In this document: one piece after another, positions 56,386 to 64,000 of the stretch
Layout of the letters: every line of letters starts with the position of its first letter
How positions within the stretch are numbered: the stretch's first letter is position 1
Source: Phycisphaerae bacterium
GTDB lineage: Bacteria > Planctomycetota > Phycisphaerae > UBA1845 > Fen-1342
Length of the DNA: 64,000 bases
Assembly: GCA_022072445.1 (NCBI GenBank)
Contig: JAJVHV010000007.1
Span: 54,312 to 118,311 of the forward strand
Reading direction: 5' to 3'
Notes under the pieces: generated by a model
Database searches by the model: none
What the model saw: the letters and a program-made list of their open reading frames with translations, nothing else
What the model was told of the DNA's origin: nothing
Made by a program: the position numbers and the translations under genes

Positions 56386-58173
56386 TCAACAAGTTGGCGC
56401 TGACCTCACCGCGCCCCCCGCCGGCGCGGAGCTCAGCAGCCGCCGCACCGCTTCGCGCCCGGGCGCTTCGCCCCAGCGCAGCACCGACCCCATCCGGTCG
56501 ATCATCGCCGCACAGCGCTGCGACTCCTCGGCCGCGGACCGCCGCAGCGCTAACAGCGCCCGCAGGTACGCATCTCCGAGCTGCTGAAGGGCGGCGCGCG
56601 TCGCGCGGCGCAGCCCGCCCAGAGCGCGCTGCGCGGGGGCGGGGCGCAGCGCGCGGCTGGCGGCGAACGGCACCGCCCAGGCCAGCGCCACCAGCAGGCC
56701 GCTGTGGATCAGAAAATCGCCGCTGAGAAAACGCCCCGCACCGGCCACTGCCGGCGCGTAGGCCCAGACCAGTTGCCACCCCGCGTAAACCAGCGCCGCG
56801 AGCGGAAGAGCCAGCGCCGCCACGTCGAGAAACCGGGCCAGGCGCGAGCGCCAGTCGCGCTGCGGTGCGGCCAGCGCCGAGCCCAGCGTGGCCCGCGTGG
56901 TGCGCCGCAACTGCTCGATCGCGCCGTCGCTCACCGCCAGGAGCCGCGCGCGGACCGCCGCGGCGGACACACCCACGGCACGGGCCGCGAGCTCGGCCCG
57001 ATCGACAAAGTCGCCCAACCGCTGCGCCGTCGCAGCGTCTCCCAGAGACTGCGTGAGATAGTCGAGCTCGTCGGCCGGCGGACCGCAGGGCGGCGCGCCA
57101 GAGGGCGGCCCGGCGTGCGGCGCAGGCGCGGCCGGCGTCGGCAACTCCGCGGCGAGCCGGCCGCCACTCAACCAGCGCGCCACAAGCGCGTGCGCCGGAG
57201 GCGCGGCGTGGCGCGCCGCGATGCGCCGCGCCATGTCGCATAACTGCCAGTCGAGTCCAGCGAGCACGCGTTCCTCGACGCGCTTCCACTCGCCGCGCAG
57301 CATGCCTTCAAGCTGCGGCCAGGCCGCGTCGTCGCCCAGCGCCGAGCGCGCCTGCCTCAGCACGTCGCACACCGCCTGGCCGCGGGCCGCCAGCCCGACG
57401 CGGCGCAGCTCGGCCACGGCGTGCTCGCCGACCAGGCGCTCGAGCTGTGCGCGAAACGCGTCGAAGCCGTCGTCGACGCCCGGCCGCGCCGCGAACGAAT
57501 CATCGCCGCAGGTGGGCAGCAGCAGCGGCGCTTCGAAGCCAGCGCCGCGCAGCAGTCGCTCAAAATCGTCGAGCTGGCGCGCGTCGCCCTCGTCGGCCCG
57601 GTTCAGCAGGAACATCCAGCCGTGCCAGCCACGGCGCTCCAGCAGCAGCCTCCAGCCGACGTCGTCGCGGTAGCGCTCCGGGCTGACCACGTAGACCACC
57701 AGGTCGATAAACGGCAGCCACGCCAGGGCGCACGCCCGATTCGACGCCCGCGTGCTGTCGAAGTCGGGAGCGTCGATCAGCGCCAACCCCGCCAGCGCGT
57801 CGTCGGCGTGCCGCTCCACGCGAAAGTCCGTCTGCGCAAGCGGCGGCGCGGGAACGGCCGAGAGTTCGACATCCCGGTGCACGTAAAGCGTCAGCGTCTC
57901 CGACGTCGGCCGCCGCACGCCGACGCGCGCCACACCGCGCCCGACGATGCGGTTCAGCAGGCTGCTCTTGCCCACGCCCGTGCCCCCGAACAGCCCGACG
58001 ACCAGCGGCCGTACCGCGGGCTGGGCGAAGAGGTCGTCGGCGCTGCCGGTCTCGACGCCGTGGAGCGACGCGCGGAGAGCCGGATCGATCAGGCCCGTCG
58101 CCGCGACACGATCGACCCAGGCGGCAGCCTCGGCGAACGCCTTCGTCAGCCCCGAGGCATCAGCCGCGCTCAT
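56386..58173 (-). CDS. Dynamin-like/Era-like membrane GTPase
   Basis: A 595-residue protein. G1 GLFGGTGVGKSSLLNRI near residue 60, G3 LIDAPDFDSTR near 133 and G4 LLNRADEGD near 190 give a complete GTP site; a T in RPTSET is the likely G2. Two transmembrane helices near residues 450-515 (VAALALPLAALVYAGWQLVW and SGLLVALAWAVPFAAS) fix it to the membrane. The layout, GTPase then helical region then paired helices, recalls bacterial dynamin-like proteins that remodel or tether membranes. It overlaps the upstream GTPase gene by 14 bp, so the two likely work as a pair. Confidence 0.82.
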   Translation of the reverse strand: MSAADASGLTKAFAEAAAWVDRVAATGLIDPALRASLHGVETGSADDLFAQPAVRPLVVGLFGGTGVGKSSLLNRIVGRGVARVGVRRPTSETLTLYVHRDVELSAVPAPPLAQTDFRVERHADDALAGLALIDAPDFDSTRASNRACALAWLPFIDLVVYVVSPERYRDDVGWRLLLERRGWHGWMFLLNRADEGDARQLDDFERLLRGAGFEAPLLLPTCGDDSFAARPGVDDGFDAFRAQLERLVGEHAVAELRRVGLAARGQAVCDVLRQARSALGDDAAWPQLEGMLRGEWKRVEERVLAGLDWQLCDMARRIAARHAAPPAHALVARWLSGGRLAAELPTPAAPAPHAGPPSGAPPCGPPADELDYLTQSLGDAATAQRLGDFVDRAELAARAVGVSAAAVRARLLAVSDGAIEQLRRTTRATLGSALAAPQRDWRSRLARFLDVAALALPLAALVYAGWQLVWAYAPAVAGAGRFLSGDFLIHSGLLVALAWAVPFAASRALRPAPAQRALGGLRRATRAALQQLGDAYLRALLALRRSAAEESQRCAAMIDRMGSVLRWGEAPGREAVRRLLSSAPAGGAVRSAPTC

Positions 58174-60061
58174 CCAGCACCCCCTGCAGGCAGCGCTGCG
58201 CTTGATCCATGCGCTGCGGATCGAGCCCGAGCAGCTCGGCCTGTTCCGTCGCGCCGATGCGCAGACCCGCGGCCAGCTCGCCGTCGATCAGCGCCGCGCG
58301 GACGCGCTGCGCGTGATTGCCACGCAGCCGCGCCGCCACGCGCGACATGTGCCCGCCGAGCGCACCCTCCGCCAGCATGCTGGTCACGGCGAAGAGCGCC
58401 GGCGCGAAGATCAGGTCGCTGACGTGCACGCCGCCCAGCTTGATGGAAAGCGCGACGCCCGCGGCATCGGTCGTGACCCGCGCGGTGCGCAGCGCGGCGA
58501 GCACCGCCGGCCGCGCGCGGAGCGCGTCGTACAACTCGCCGGCGGACTGCTGAATCTCGCCCTGCATCGCAACGTGTTCCGCACGCGCCGCCTGCTGCGC
58601 CTGATCCAGCAGCGCCGTCCGGCGTGCGTCGAGCCGCTGCGCCATCAGCCGCCAGACGCGCGGCGACGCCTCGGCGGCGGCGGCACGCAGCGCGTGCGCG
58701 TGCAGGTGATCGACCGCCGCCCGCGTCAGCTCCGACAGCGCCGCGACCTCAGCCGATTCGTCGCGACGCGAACGCGCGTCCTGCCCCAGCGCCGCCGCCC
58801 CCGCCGCCATCACCTTGCGCAGCGGCCAACTGACGATCTGGCGGATGCGCGACATGGCGGGTCCGATGCCCGGAATCTCGAGCAACGTCAGCAGCTCGGC
58901 CGTGGCGCGGCGCAGGGCGTCGAAGCGCTGCGGGTGGTCGACGTACTCGTGCCGATAACGCAGCAGCGTCGATTCCAGCGTGTCGTCGACCGCGTCGTTC
59001 CAGCGCTGCACCGCGAGCGATTCGGCCCGCGGCCCGGCCAGCCACGCGTCCCAGTGCGCCGCGCAGAACCGCGCCGCGCGCGGCAACGCCGCCGCCCGGT
59101 CCAGCCCGACGCCGGTGATCGCGGAGCACAACTGCTCCGTCGCGCGCGTCTCACCGGCAGCAGACCGCCCGGCCGCGAACTCGCCTATCTCGACGATCGG
59201 CGCCGCGGCGAAGCGCGGCAGTTGCTCGGCAAGCCGCTCACGCAAAGCCGCCACCAGCTCGTCGCGCGAGTCGACCCGCGTCTTGTTCAGACAGACGATC
59301 AGCGCGGGCAGCAGCGGCTCGACCAGCCGCAGAAGGCTCCAAACCGTCTGGTCGGAGTACTTCTCGCGGCTCAGAACCACCACCGGCACGTCCGCCAACG
59401 CCACGCATCGCAACACCGTGTCCGAGTACGCGGCCGAACGCAGCGAGTCGAAATCGGGCGTGTCCCAGACGACGAACGGCCGCGCGGGCCCCACCTGCAG
59501 CCGGGCCGGAACCGTCGTGACCGTGAAGGCGTCGAGCACGTCGCGCTTCAGCTCATGACGCGGCACTCGCGCATACGACGGAAACACACGTTCAACCCAC
59601 CCAGGCGCTTCCGCCCCGCTCACGAATGCCTCGGCGTGCACCGTGAATCCGGCCAGCGGACTCACGCCCGCCACGTCGGCACCGACCACGATGTTGACGA
59701 TCGTGCTCTTGCCGGTCTGCGTCGGACCGAACACCACGGCCTGCGCCGGACGCGACCGCCAGCCGACGTCGGTGTCGACCGCGTCGCGCAGCGCCGCGAT
59801 CGCCAGACGAAGCGAGCCGCTCAGCGTGTCATGTGCCGCTCGAGCCAACCCACTCGACGAATCCGGCGCGGCACCCACGGGCAAAGCCAGCGCCTCCAAC
59901 GAAACATACCAGGCGCGCAGATCAGCCAGAAATGCCGCCAAATCCTCGGCCGCCGCGCTGACCGCCGCGACAACGGGCCCAGCGCGCGCCGCGACCGTCG
60001 CCGGGGGCGCCACGGCGGCAGCCGGCGGCGGTACGTACGGTTCGAGCGGACTCGACGTCAT
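58160..60061 (-). CDS. Dynamin-like GTPase, partner of the downstream GTPase
   Basis: A 633-residue protein. After an Ala/Pro-rich start, G1 VFGPTQTGKSTIVNIVVG is near residue 110, G3 VWDTPDFDSLR near 196 and G4 VCLNKTRVDSRDEL near 240, where NKxD reads NKTR (an Asp follows two places later). Long helical regions, including AAQLDAR-type segments, fill residues 330-600. There is no strong transmembrane pair, unlike its neighbour, so it may be the soluble partner of a hetero-dynamin pair. The two proteins share the DxPDFDS G3 wording, which suggests an old duplication. Confidence 0.8.
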   Translation of the reverse strand: MTSSPLEPYVPPPAAAVAPPATVAARAGPVVAAVSAAAEDLAAFLADLRAWYVSLEALALPVGAAPDSSSGLARAAHDTLSGSLRLAIAALRDAVDTDVGWRSRPAQAVVFGPTQTGKSTIVNIVVGADVAGVSPLAGFTVHAEAFVSGAEAPGWVERVFPSYARVPRHELKRDVLDAFTVTTVPARLQVGPARPFVVWDTPDFDSLRSAAYSDTVLRCVALADVPVVVLSREKYSDQTVWSLLRLVEPLLPALIVCLNKTRVDSRDELVAALRERLAEQLPRFAAAPIVEIGEFAAGRSAAGETRATEQLCSAITGVGLDRAAALPRAARFCAAHWDAWLAGPRAESLAVQRWNDAVDDTLESTLLRYRHEYVDHPQRFDALRRATAELLTLLEIPGIGPAMSRIRQIVSWPLRKVMAAGAAALGQDARSRRDESAEVAALSELTRAAVDHLHAHALRAAAAEASPRVWRLMAQRLDARRTALLDQAQQAARAEHVAMQGEIQQSAGELYDALRARPAVLAALRTARVTTDAAGVALSIKLGGVHVSDLIFAPALFAVTSMLAEGALGGHMSRVAARLRGNHAQRVRAALIDGELAAGLRIGATEQAELLGLDPQRMDQAQRCLQGVLDERG

Positions 60062-60114
60062 GCCAGCGTATTCTGCCGCAACGGCGAGATGTTGGGGAGA
60101 GCGTCAATTACTGC

Positions 60115-60229
60115 AATGCAGAAAGACGAATGCAAAATGCAGAATGCAGAATGTCGACGCAAGGCCCGGCGACGACGACCTTCTTCGGCGTTCTTCTCTC
60201 TGCATTCTTCATTCTGCACTCTGCATTCC
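60115..60229. repeat. Facing ATGCAGA arrays (inverted simple repeats)
   Basis: Arm 1 (60115-60153) is made of AATGCAGA/AATGCAAA-like units. Arm 2 (60200-60229) carries CTGCATTCTTCATTCTGCAC and CTCTGCATTC in reverse. About 46 bases lie between. It sits 44 bp after the stop of the pseudopilin gene (minus), so it may act as a terminator-like structure. Confidence 0.8.
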
Positions 60230-60272
60230 TGGCTCCTCTCGCCCGCTTCGCCGAACGGAACGGTGCAACCGC

Positions 60273-61001
60273 TCAGAACTGCACGCCCTGCCCCTCCGGC
60301 GCCAGGTCCTCCGTCGTTGTCCTCTGGTCTCGAAATTCCACCTCAAGCCGGCGGTTGATGACCATCGTTCCACCGCGATGCGGGCCAATCACGGGCTGGT
60401 CGGGCTGGCGGAAGGCGACCAGGTCGCGGACGTAGGTGGCCCGCGGATACGTCAGAATCTGTGCGTCGCGCACCGGGTCGCCCGTCAGCTCCAGCCGGAA
60501 GTCCCACATCATCCGCCCGTCGAGGATGCCGAAGTGCTCCCGCTGGTACGAGCCCGGATGCGACGGCGTCGAACCGTTGGGCTGGTTGATGGCCGCTTCG
60601 CGATACGCATATTGAAACGGCCCATCGCGCCGCGGCCAGCCGTTCACCGCCGAGGGGCAGACGAACAGCCGCCGCTCCTCGCCCAGGTGCGTCGGCATCA
60701 GCACGTTGGGCAGCGAGAACGGCCACAGCGCGCGGTCGAACGGGTCGATCGCCGCGTCGTCCGTGCCCTGCCGGCCGAAGAAGTTGTTGGTCATCGGCGA
60801 CCAGACATAGGGCACGCGGCCGTTCTCGACCGTCCAGTAGTTGTACAGCCCGACGCCGATCTGTCGCAGGTTCGACGCGCACACCGTCTGCCGCGCGCGG
60901 TCGCGGGCCGAGCCGAGCGCCGGCAGCAGCACCGCGATCAGAACGGCGATCACGGCGACTGCCACCAGCACCTCGATCAGCGTGAATGCCTTGCGGAGCA
61001 T
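60273..61001 (-). CDS. Pseudopilin-like protein
   Basis: A 242-residue protein. [20 protein letters not shown] is a prepilin signal with cleavage before Phe. [20 protein letters not shown] follows, as in the planctomycete pseudopilin family. Near the C-terminus [17 protein letters not shown] aligns with the H-x9-DG region, but DG is lost. It starts 11 bp after the stop of an unknown secreted-protein gene and probably shares its message. It is a second example of the family, after 11850. Confidence 0.9.
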   Translation of the reverse strand: MLRKAFTLIEVLVAVAVIAVLIAVLLPALGSARDRARQTVCASNLRQIGVGLYNYWTVENGRVPYVWSPMTNNFFGRQGTDDAAIDPFDRALWPFSLPNVLMPTHLGEERRLFVCPSAVNGWPRRDGPFQYAYREAAINQPNGSTPSHPGSYQREHFGILDGRMMWDFRLELTGDPVRDAQILTYPRATYVRDLVAFRQPDQPVIGPHRGGTMVINRRLEVEFRDQRTTTEDLAPEGQGVQF

Positions 61002-61012
61002 GGCACGGTTCC

Positions 61013-62215
61013 TTACGGATTGGTCTGCAGCGCCGGACGCGTGCGCTCAGCGCCGATCAGCACCACGTCGTATCCGATCGTGTCGGTAAAGACCGGGTCA
61101 GGGCTGTTGTTCACGCCGAAGCCCGCGCTTTCGAGGTACACGAAGCGCCGCGCGTTCGCCCCGACCAGCGGCACGACGACCGCGTCGAGATAAGCGCCCA
61201 GGTCGCCGCCGAAATCAGCCAGCGCCAGGCCGCCGTTGCCCGCCGCCGTATAGACGTCGGCCGTCACGCCATTGCGGATCGTCGCGGTCCCGCCGGCCAG
61301 TCCCTGCGCCGTGTTGAAGACGTTGTTGACCTGCGAGGTGTCCACGAGCGGCCAGAGCGTCGAGCCGAGGCCCTCGCCGGCCAGCGTCGGAAAGTCGCCG
61401 GTTTGCGGGTCGCGCTCGATCATCCAGCCGCGGAAATTTGCGAAATATTGAAACGTGCCGAGTGTGTCATACGACGCGCTGGCCGGATCGATCGAGTCGT
61501 ACCACAGCTCGACCTGCAGGTCGTCGATCGCATACACGCCGCTGAGCGTGCCGCTGGTTCCGGCGAACGCCGTCAGCAGCCCGATCCGCGTGTCCCAGGC
61601 CGGGTTCGGCGGCGCCGCGCGCGTTCCGTCCGGGTTCGTCCCGGCGACCGTCAGCACCACCGTTGCGATTTCAGCCTGAATGTTCGGCCCGCCTTCGTTG
61701 GTGCCCAGCGCGTCGACGTCGACAAACTCGACCACGCCGCCCGCCGTGTCGAATTCCAGCTCCATGAAGCTCTTGACGCCCGGAATCTTCGCTGGCGTCT
61801 GGCCGATCACCGGCACCAGGCTGCGGACGCCGTTGTTCAGATCGCCGTCGAGATCGAGCCGCGGTCCGCCGAGAAAATCGATGCCCAGAATCGGCACGCG
61901 GTTCGATCCGCCCGCCGGAATCGAGCCGCGCTTGAAGAGCATGCTGAGCGATCCGAACTGATTCGGCTGGAACATCGGCGTGCCCAGCCCCACGAAGTTC
62001 ACCGTCGGCCCCACGTCGGCGGTGCCCGCCAGCCGGTCGCCGTCGTTGAACGTGCCCGGAAAGCCGGGCCCCGGCACGGGCGCCACCACGCGACTGACGC
62101 CCGGATAGCGTCCCTTGTCGACGCCGGTCAGCAGCGTGTACTTGTCGCCGAAGCCCAGGGCGGCGGCGGCGGTCGATAGCGAAAGGATGGCAGCGGCGAG
62201 ACGGTTGTTTCTCAT
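61013..62215 (-). CDS. Putative secreted protein of unknown function
   Basis: A 400-residue protein. Signal peptide residues 1-22 ([16 protein letters not shown]). The mature part is rich in Gly, Asp, Asn and Pro and has no recognised domain; [20 protein letters not shown] and [17 protein letters not shown] suggest a beta-sandwich, perhaps carbohydrate-binding. No PEP-CTERM or dockerin. ATG 62215 has AGGTG nine bases upstream; GTG 62227 is in frame. It is 11 bp before the pseudopilin gene and may be exported or shaped with its help (inference). Confidence 0.75.
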   Translation of the reverse strand: MRNNRLAAAILSLSTAAAALGFGDKYTLLTGVDKGRYPGVSRVVAPVPGPGFPGTFNDGDRLAGTADVGPTVNFVGLGTPMFQPNQFGSLSMLFKRGSIPAGGSNRVPILGIDFLGGPRLDLDGDLNNGVRSLVPVIGQTPAKIPGVKSFMELEFDTAGGVVEFVDVDALGTNEGGPNIQAEIATVVLTVAGTNPDGTRAAPPNPAWDTRIGLLTAFAGTSGTLSGVYAIDDLQVELWYDSIDPASASYDTLGTFQYFANFRGWMIERDPQTGDFPTLAGEGLGSTLWPLVDTSQVNNVFNTAQGLAGGTATIRNGVTADVYTAAGNGGLALADFGGDLGAYLDAVVVPLVGANARRFVYLESAGFGVNNSPDPVFTDTIGYDVVLIGAERTRPALQTNP

Positions 62216-62397
62216 GATGATGTTCACCTGTATGTTCAGGATATTCTGTCGTGTCAGTCAACAATGACCACAATTCATCGCGTGCTTGCGCTGCCCGCCG
62301 CGCGCCCGACGATGAGTCGGACTCGCCAAACGAGCGCGAACAGTCTCAGCAATGGACGTAACGGGGTACCGCGGCGCGCCGCGAGCGATGTCTCGGC

Positions 62398-62967
62398 TCA
62401 GGCGCCGTTGATGAGGAAGGGCGGCGCGCGGAGCGCCAGGGTGTCGCGAAGGCGGGTCATGGATTGAGGAAGCAGCGCGACCAGAATCTCGCGCCAGCGG
62501 AAGAATCTCGAGGCGACCACCGGCCGCCGAACCCGGTCGGGTCGATTCGCGCAGCGCTGCGCGATCTGACACAGCAGCGCCGCCGAGCCCAGCCAGGAAA
62601 CGAACCGCAGCGTCGTCGCAAACGCGGCATCCGCGTCGATACCGGCTGTCCGCTCGATCAGCCCCACGTGGATCAGCAGCACTGCCAGCGCCAGCACCGC
62701 GATGGAGCGCAGGTCGGCGTTGAATCGCAGCCACGCTACGTCGCACAGCTTCAGGACGAAAAACGCCGCCGAGAACGACAGCCCCACCACCCGCGGCAGC
62801 GCGTCGACGAACGTCCCGGCGTCAAACAACGCGACCCAGGCCGCCAGAACCGCCGGCCCGTGCGCCAGCAGCATCGCCAGCCAGAAGCCGCGCACGGCCA
62901 TCGCCTGGCGCACAGCGCGACCGCGAGCGGGAGGCGTCGGCGAATGTCGGTCAGTGCGGCGAAGCAT
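62398..62967 (-). CDS. Small multi-pass membrane protein of unknown function
   Basis: A 189-residue protein. At least four hydrophobic segments are visible: FWLAMLLAHGPAVLAAWVAL, VVGLSFSAAFFVLKLCDVAW, SIAVLALAVLLIHVGLI and FVSWLGSAALLCQIAQ. The C-terminal 60 residues are basic and soluble. No family recognised. The frame is open to 63006 (TTG), but ATG 62967 is the first normal start. Composition matches neighbouring genes and the hydrophobic pattern is regular, so it is likely real. Confidence 0.6.
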   Translation of the reverse strand: MLRRTDRHSPTPPARGRAVRQAMAVRGFWLAMLLAHGPAVLAAWVALFDAGTFVDALPRVVGLSFSAAFFVLKLCDVAWLRFNADLRSIAVLALAVLLIHVGLIERTAGIDADAAFATTLRFVSWLGSAALLCQIAQRCANRPDRVRRPVVASRFFRWREILVALLPQSMTRLRDTLALRAPPFLINGA

Positions 62968-63159
62968 CGCGGGCCCGATTCCAATGCAAAGGCTGCTACG
63001 TGTCAATCATTCGATCGGATGCCGGCCCGGCGATCCTCACATGCGGTCGGCCCGATCGGGCAGGCGCATGCAAGACCCGTACCACATGCAGAATTCCGGA
63101 TCCGCAAAGCGCGCTCACAGCGCACTCCGAGCCCCGCCGCGCGATCCGCGCCGCGCCAT

Positions 63160-63222
63160 CCGAGCCGCGACCCCGCCTGTCCGAGCCCCGACCCCGCCTG
63201 TCCGAGCCCCGACCCCGCCTGT
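63160..63222. repeat. Three 21-bp tandem repeats leading into the 110-bp units
   Basis: Three contiguous copies of CCGAGCCCCGACCCCGCCTGT (first copy with one change). The next repeat start, at 63223, is the first base of the 110-bp unit, so the 21-mer looks like partial duplication of its head. ORFs in this area are shadows. Confidence 0.9.
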
Positions 63223-64000
63223 CCGAGCCCCGACCGTAAGGGAGGGGTTTCTTAGCCCCGCGCGAGAATCCCTCGACCGCAACCCACACTCCGGCTCGGC
63301 CAGTAAACCCCTTGCTGACGCGCGCGGCTCGGTTCCAGCGCCGCGCGATCCGCACCGCGCGATCCGCGCTGCGCCGCCGCGCGATCCGAGCCTCGCCGCG
63401 CTATCCGCTCCGCCCCGCGCCATCCGAGCCGCGACCCCGCCTGTCCGAGCCCCGACCGTAAGGGAGGGGTTTCTTCGCCCCGCGCCAGAATCCCTCGACC
63501 GCAACCCACACTCCGGCTCGGCCAGGAAACCGCTTGCTGACGCGCGCGGCTCGGTTCCAGCGATCCGAGCCGCGACCCCGCCTGTCCGAGCCCCGACCGT
63601 AAGGGAGGGGTTTCTTCGCCCCGCGCCAGAATCCCTCGACCGCAGCGCGCACTCCCGCTCGGCCAGGAAACCGCTTGCTGACGCGCGCGGCTCGGTTCCG
63701 TCCCCGCGCGAGCCGCGCGATCCGCGCTGCGCCGCCGCGCCATCCGAGCCTCGCCGCGCCATCCGCTCCGCCCCGCGCCATCCGAGCCCCGACCCTGCCT
63801 GTCCGAGCCCCGACCGTAAGGGAGGGGTTTCTTCGCCCCGCGCCAGAATCCCTCGACCGCAACCCACACTCCGGCTCGGCCAGTAAACCCCTTGCTGACG
63901 CGCGCGGCTCGGTTCCAGCGCCGCGCGATCCGCACCGCGCGATCCGCGCTGCGCCGCCGCGCGATCCGAGCCTCGCCGCGCTATCCGCTCCGCCCCGCGC
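63223..64000. repeat. Four 110-bp near-identical repeat units with GC-rich linkers
   Basis: Units at 63223-63332, 63445-63554, 63586-63695 and 63803-63912, all 110 bp. Each starts CCGAGCCCCGACCGTAAGGG and ends CTGACGCGCGCGGCTCGG, so the ends are a 7-bp inverted repeat (CCGAGCC/GGCTCGG). Linkers consist of GCGATCCG/GCCATCCG-like short units. The region continues past the window edge. Partial copies lie at 33850 and 49132. No transposase or spacer-like diversity is seen. Confidence 0.92.

Noticed and set aside
56095..56403. A 102-codon plus-strand open frame in the spacer before the GTPase gene
   Set aside because: No ribosome site, no family, and it runs into the convergent GTPase gene.
62464..63935. 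Several long open frames across the final repeat region
   Set aside because: Their products are translations of the 110-bp and 21-bp repeats in different frames, with the same strings in each copy.
63160..64000. Possible CRISPR array
   Set aside because: Units are 110 bp, linkers are repetitive and not unique spacers, and no cas genes are near.

Overview
The window is GC-rich, densely coded bacterial DNA that reads as Planctomycetota, probably close to Phycisphaerae. The evidence is a combination of family features: three secreted proteins with C-terminal dockerin pairs of the NCDGSVNGFD type and no cohesin in view, two proteins ending in PEP-CTERM sorting signals, planctomycete-style pseudopilins (one with an H-x9-DG motif), a DUF2934 protein, PQQ-type beta-propellers, an oversized multi-ABC UvrA, and several dispersed repeat families in gene ends and spacers. 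No tRNA, rRNA, CRISPR array or intact transposon was recognised.

Layout. 1-3701: a HybA-like iron-sulfur subunit (cut by the window edge) and a HybB/NrfD-like membrane subunit, overlapping a single-domain response regulator and a membrane histidine kinase. 3967-9015: a UvrA-like protein with three ABC modules in the order C-half, N-half, C-half; octanucleotide repeat arrays are read through in the same loop of both C-halves. 9107-12683 (minus): a pseudopilin, a zinc-ribbon protein and a glycosyltransferase. 12809-19877: a sugar-isomerase-like cupin, a 14-repeat FG-GAP dockerin protein, a sugar-binding lipoprotein, a DUF2934 protein and a PQQ-like propeller. 19921-25033 (plus): a compact metabolic run of BtpA-like protein, Xaa-Pro peptidase, AccB, AccC and a PPi-type phosphofructokinase, closed by a large hairpin. 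25330-32682: a dockerin protein, then minus-strand genes for an SDR epimerase with a Tyr-to-Phe change, glycerate kinase, LpxA, and a sigma/anti-sigma/propeller-lipoprotein set.

32970-46485: a PEP-CTERM protein with a clear promoter, a PLP decarboxylase coupled to a dockerin beta-helix protein, a peptide-binding protein, a 12-heme-motif cytochrome, a very large membrane protein, a BFD-like [2Fe-2S] protein, a Hyi-like TIM barrel and a second PQQ-like propeller. 46622-53524: two membrane glycosyltransferases, a gamma-glutamyltransferase, and an NtrC-like regulator lacking GAFTGA and the Walker B glutamate. 53694-62967: a PEP-CTERM protein with promoter and terminator, a secreted protein of unknown function, two overlapping dynamin-like GTPase genes, a pseudopilin with its unknown secreted neighbour, and a small membrane protein. 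63160-64000: four 110-bp near-identical repeat units that run to the window edge.

The strongest unusual signals are the octamer family ACGRAGSS (inside uvrA, and as facing arms between convergent genes), the C-N-C UvrA, the degenerate NtrC-like regulator, and repeat tracts that have been built into coding sequence. Nothing was searched against databases. Functions rest on motifs recognised by eye, and start sites on ribosome-binding-site spacing.
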